6,711 bases of DNA from Proteiniphilum sp. (GTDB lineage Bacteria; Bacteroidota; Bacteroidia; Bacteroidales; Dysgonomonadaceae). The position numbers and the translations under genes were made by a program. Where the stretch lies: the NCBI GenBank assembly GCA_016649795.1, contig JAENWZ010000122.1, forward strand, positions 1 through 6,711. The letters are read 5' to 3'. The notes beneath the pieces were generated by a model. The model saw only the letters and a program-made list of their open reading frames with translations. It ran no database searches and was not told where the DNA came from. Of the stretch, positions 6,153 to 6,711 are shown piece after piece (position 1 is the stretch's first letter; each line of letters opens with the position of its first letter).

Positions 6153-6614
6153 TTAACCTTTCACCTGATGCGGAATAAAAGTCTCAAAGGTGTTGTCACT
6201 GTAATAAATAATTATTTGAGTGATATTCTTATCAGCTGTTTTTTCAGTCCCAACAAACTTGTTTACTGGTGATTGAAGGTGATTTATCATCTTGTTAAGC
6301 TCCATTTCCTTTGGTTTTTCAATCTCTTCGGGCTCTTTGTCGGGTTTTATGTCGTTCTGACTGAATAAATCGGGTTCTTTTGGAATAGAATCACTGTCGA
6401 CACCCTCTTTATAGATACTTCCGGTACCATTGAGCAGCCACTCTGGATTGATGGAGTTCATTTTAGTCAATATTCTTGTAACTACATCGAGACTCGGATT
6501 ATTTCTTCCGTTCAGGATATGAGACACAATTGCTCTGTTGATTTGCAACCTGTCGGCAAATTTTGCAGGAGTCAGGTTTTCATTTTCCATGATAATTTTT
6601 ATACGATCCTTCAT
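6153..6614 (-). CDS. XRE-family helix-turn-helix regulator with acidic linker and conserved C-terminal tail
   Basis: This 153-residue protein is probably a DNA-binding repressor. Residues ~3-62 form a lambda-repressor-like HTH domain: LTPAKFADRLQINRAIVSHI (14-33) covers the two DNA-binding helices, NGRNNPSLDVVTRIL (35-49) follows, and NPEWLLNGTGSIYK (56-69) is the usual end of phage-CI-like and Bacteroidetes XRE domains. Residues ~70-105 are a Pro/Glu/Lys/Asp-rich, probably disordered linker. The tail ITQIIIYYSDNTFETFIP (131-148) looks like a beta-hairpin and, from memory, resembles tails of other Bacteroidetes XRE proteins; it may mediate oligomerisation or ligand sensing. There is no peptidase S24 domain, so SOS-type self-cleavage is not expected. 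A perfect palindrome lies 22 nt upstream of its start, suggesting autoregulation. No phage genes accompany it. The target genes are unknown. Confidence 0.88.
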   Translation of the reverse strand: MKDRIKIIMENENLTPAKFADRLQINRAIVSHILNGRNNPSLDVVTRILTKMNSINPEWLLNGTGSIYKEGVDSDSIPKEPDLFSQNDIKPDKEPEEIEKPKEMELNKMINHLQSPVNKFVGTEKTADKNITQIIIYYSDNTFETFIPHQVKG

Positions 6615-6636
6615 AAAATCTACACTTATTGATTAC

Positions 6637-6652
6637 GTGAATATTTATTCAC
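6637..6652. promoter_or_regulatory. Palindromic operator candidate upstream of the XRE regulator
   Basis: GTGAATA-TT-TATTCAC is a perfect inverted repeat with 7-bp arms and a 2-bp spacer, the size expected for a dimeric HTH regulator. It lies between the predicted -7 box (6669-6676) and the start codon (6612-6614), so bound protein would block early transcription. Autorepression by the adjacent XRE protein is the simplest reading. As RNA it could form only a weak A/U-rich hairpin. Confidence 0.5.
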
Positions 6653-6668
6653 TCCGGAAATGGTTACA

Positions 6669-6676
6669 CAAATGTA
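6669..6676 (-). promoter_or_regulatory. Predicted -7 promoter element for the XRE regulator gene
   Basis: The minus strand reads TACATTTG, an exact TAnnTTTG match, 54 nt upstream of the start codon. A TTTG (rc of 6691-6694) lies 14 nt further upstream, shorter than the usual ~19-nt spacing. The predicted start near 6662 puts the palindrome at 6637-6652 about 10-25 nt into the transcript. Confidence 0.45.
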
Positions 6677-6693
6677 TAATTAATTATTTACAA

Positions 6694-6711
6694 ATGGAGA
6701 GATACACGATA
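6694..6711 (+). CDS. Possible first codons of a divergent gene (runs off the window)
   Basis: An ATG at 6694-6696 opens a plus-strand frame of six codons (MERYTI) to the window end. Its position, divergent from the XRE regulator with palindromic and repeated sequence between them, would suit a regulated partner gene. However, six codons prove nothing, no plus-strand TAnnTTTG box or Shine-Dalgarno site was found, and the ATG may be chance. Confidence 0.15.

Noticed and set aside
1..6711. Mobile element, prophage, CRISPR or defence system
   Set aside because: No transposase, integrase, terminal repeats, regularly spaced repeats or defence-type genes were seen. The lone XRE regulator is not enough to suggest a prophage.

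Overview
The window looks like chromosomal core DNA from a Bacteroidetes/Bacteroidota bacterium. The lines of evidence are protein sequence character, weak or absent Shine-Dalgarno sites, AT-rich intergenic DNA, and several copies of the lineage's TAnnTTTG promoter element. An anaerobic, amino-acid-fermenting relative of Dysgonomonadaceae/Porphyromonadaceae would fit, but the family is a guess from overall impression and was not tested.

Layout, left to right: (1) 1-542, minus strand: a YceI-family secreted lipocalin-like protein, cut by the window start just before its C-terminus. (2) 543-836: a divergent intergenic region with a good -7 box (728-735) and a hairpin at the predicted 5' end of the sufB leader (742-784). 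(3) 837-2288, plus strand: sufB, the Fe-S cluster scaffold subunit, with no sufC or sufD beside it. (4) 2304-2966, minus: ung, uracil-DNA glycosylase, convergent with sufB and only 15 nt away. (5) 3154-4191, minus: asnA, ammonia-dependent asparagine synthetase, with a well-formed promoter (4225-4255) and a hairpin terminator (3097-3130), so apparently a single-gene unit. (6) 4349-6024, minus: pyrK-pyrD, the two subunits of NAD-linked dihydroorotate dehydrogenase (class 1B), overlapping by 13 nt. (7) 6153-6614, minus: a small XRE-type DNA-binding regulator with a perfect palindrome in its leader (6637-6652) that is a natural candidate for autoregulation. The last 18 bases may begin a divergent plus-strand gene.

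The genes mostly serve separate housekeeping tasks: Fe-S assembly, base-excision repair, asparagine synthesis and pyrimidine synthesis. The main functional link is pyrK-pyrD, which form one enzyme complex. PyrK carries a [2Fe-2S] cluster and so depends on Fe-S assembly, and AsnA and pyrimidine synthesis both draw on aspartate. These links are general metabolism and do not show co-regulation. There is no tRNA, rRNA, CRISPR array, insertion sequence, phage module or toxin-antitoxin pair. I did not find a new multi-gene system. The observations most worth checking are the stand-alone sufB with its structured leader, the XRE regulator with its palindrome, and the AT-rich palindromes between asnA and pyrD, one of which resembles a Fur box.
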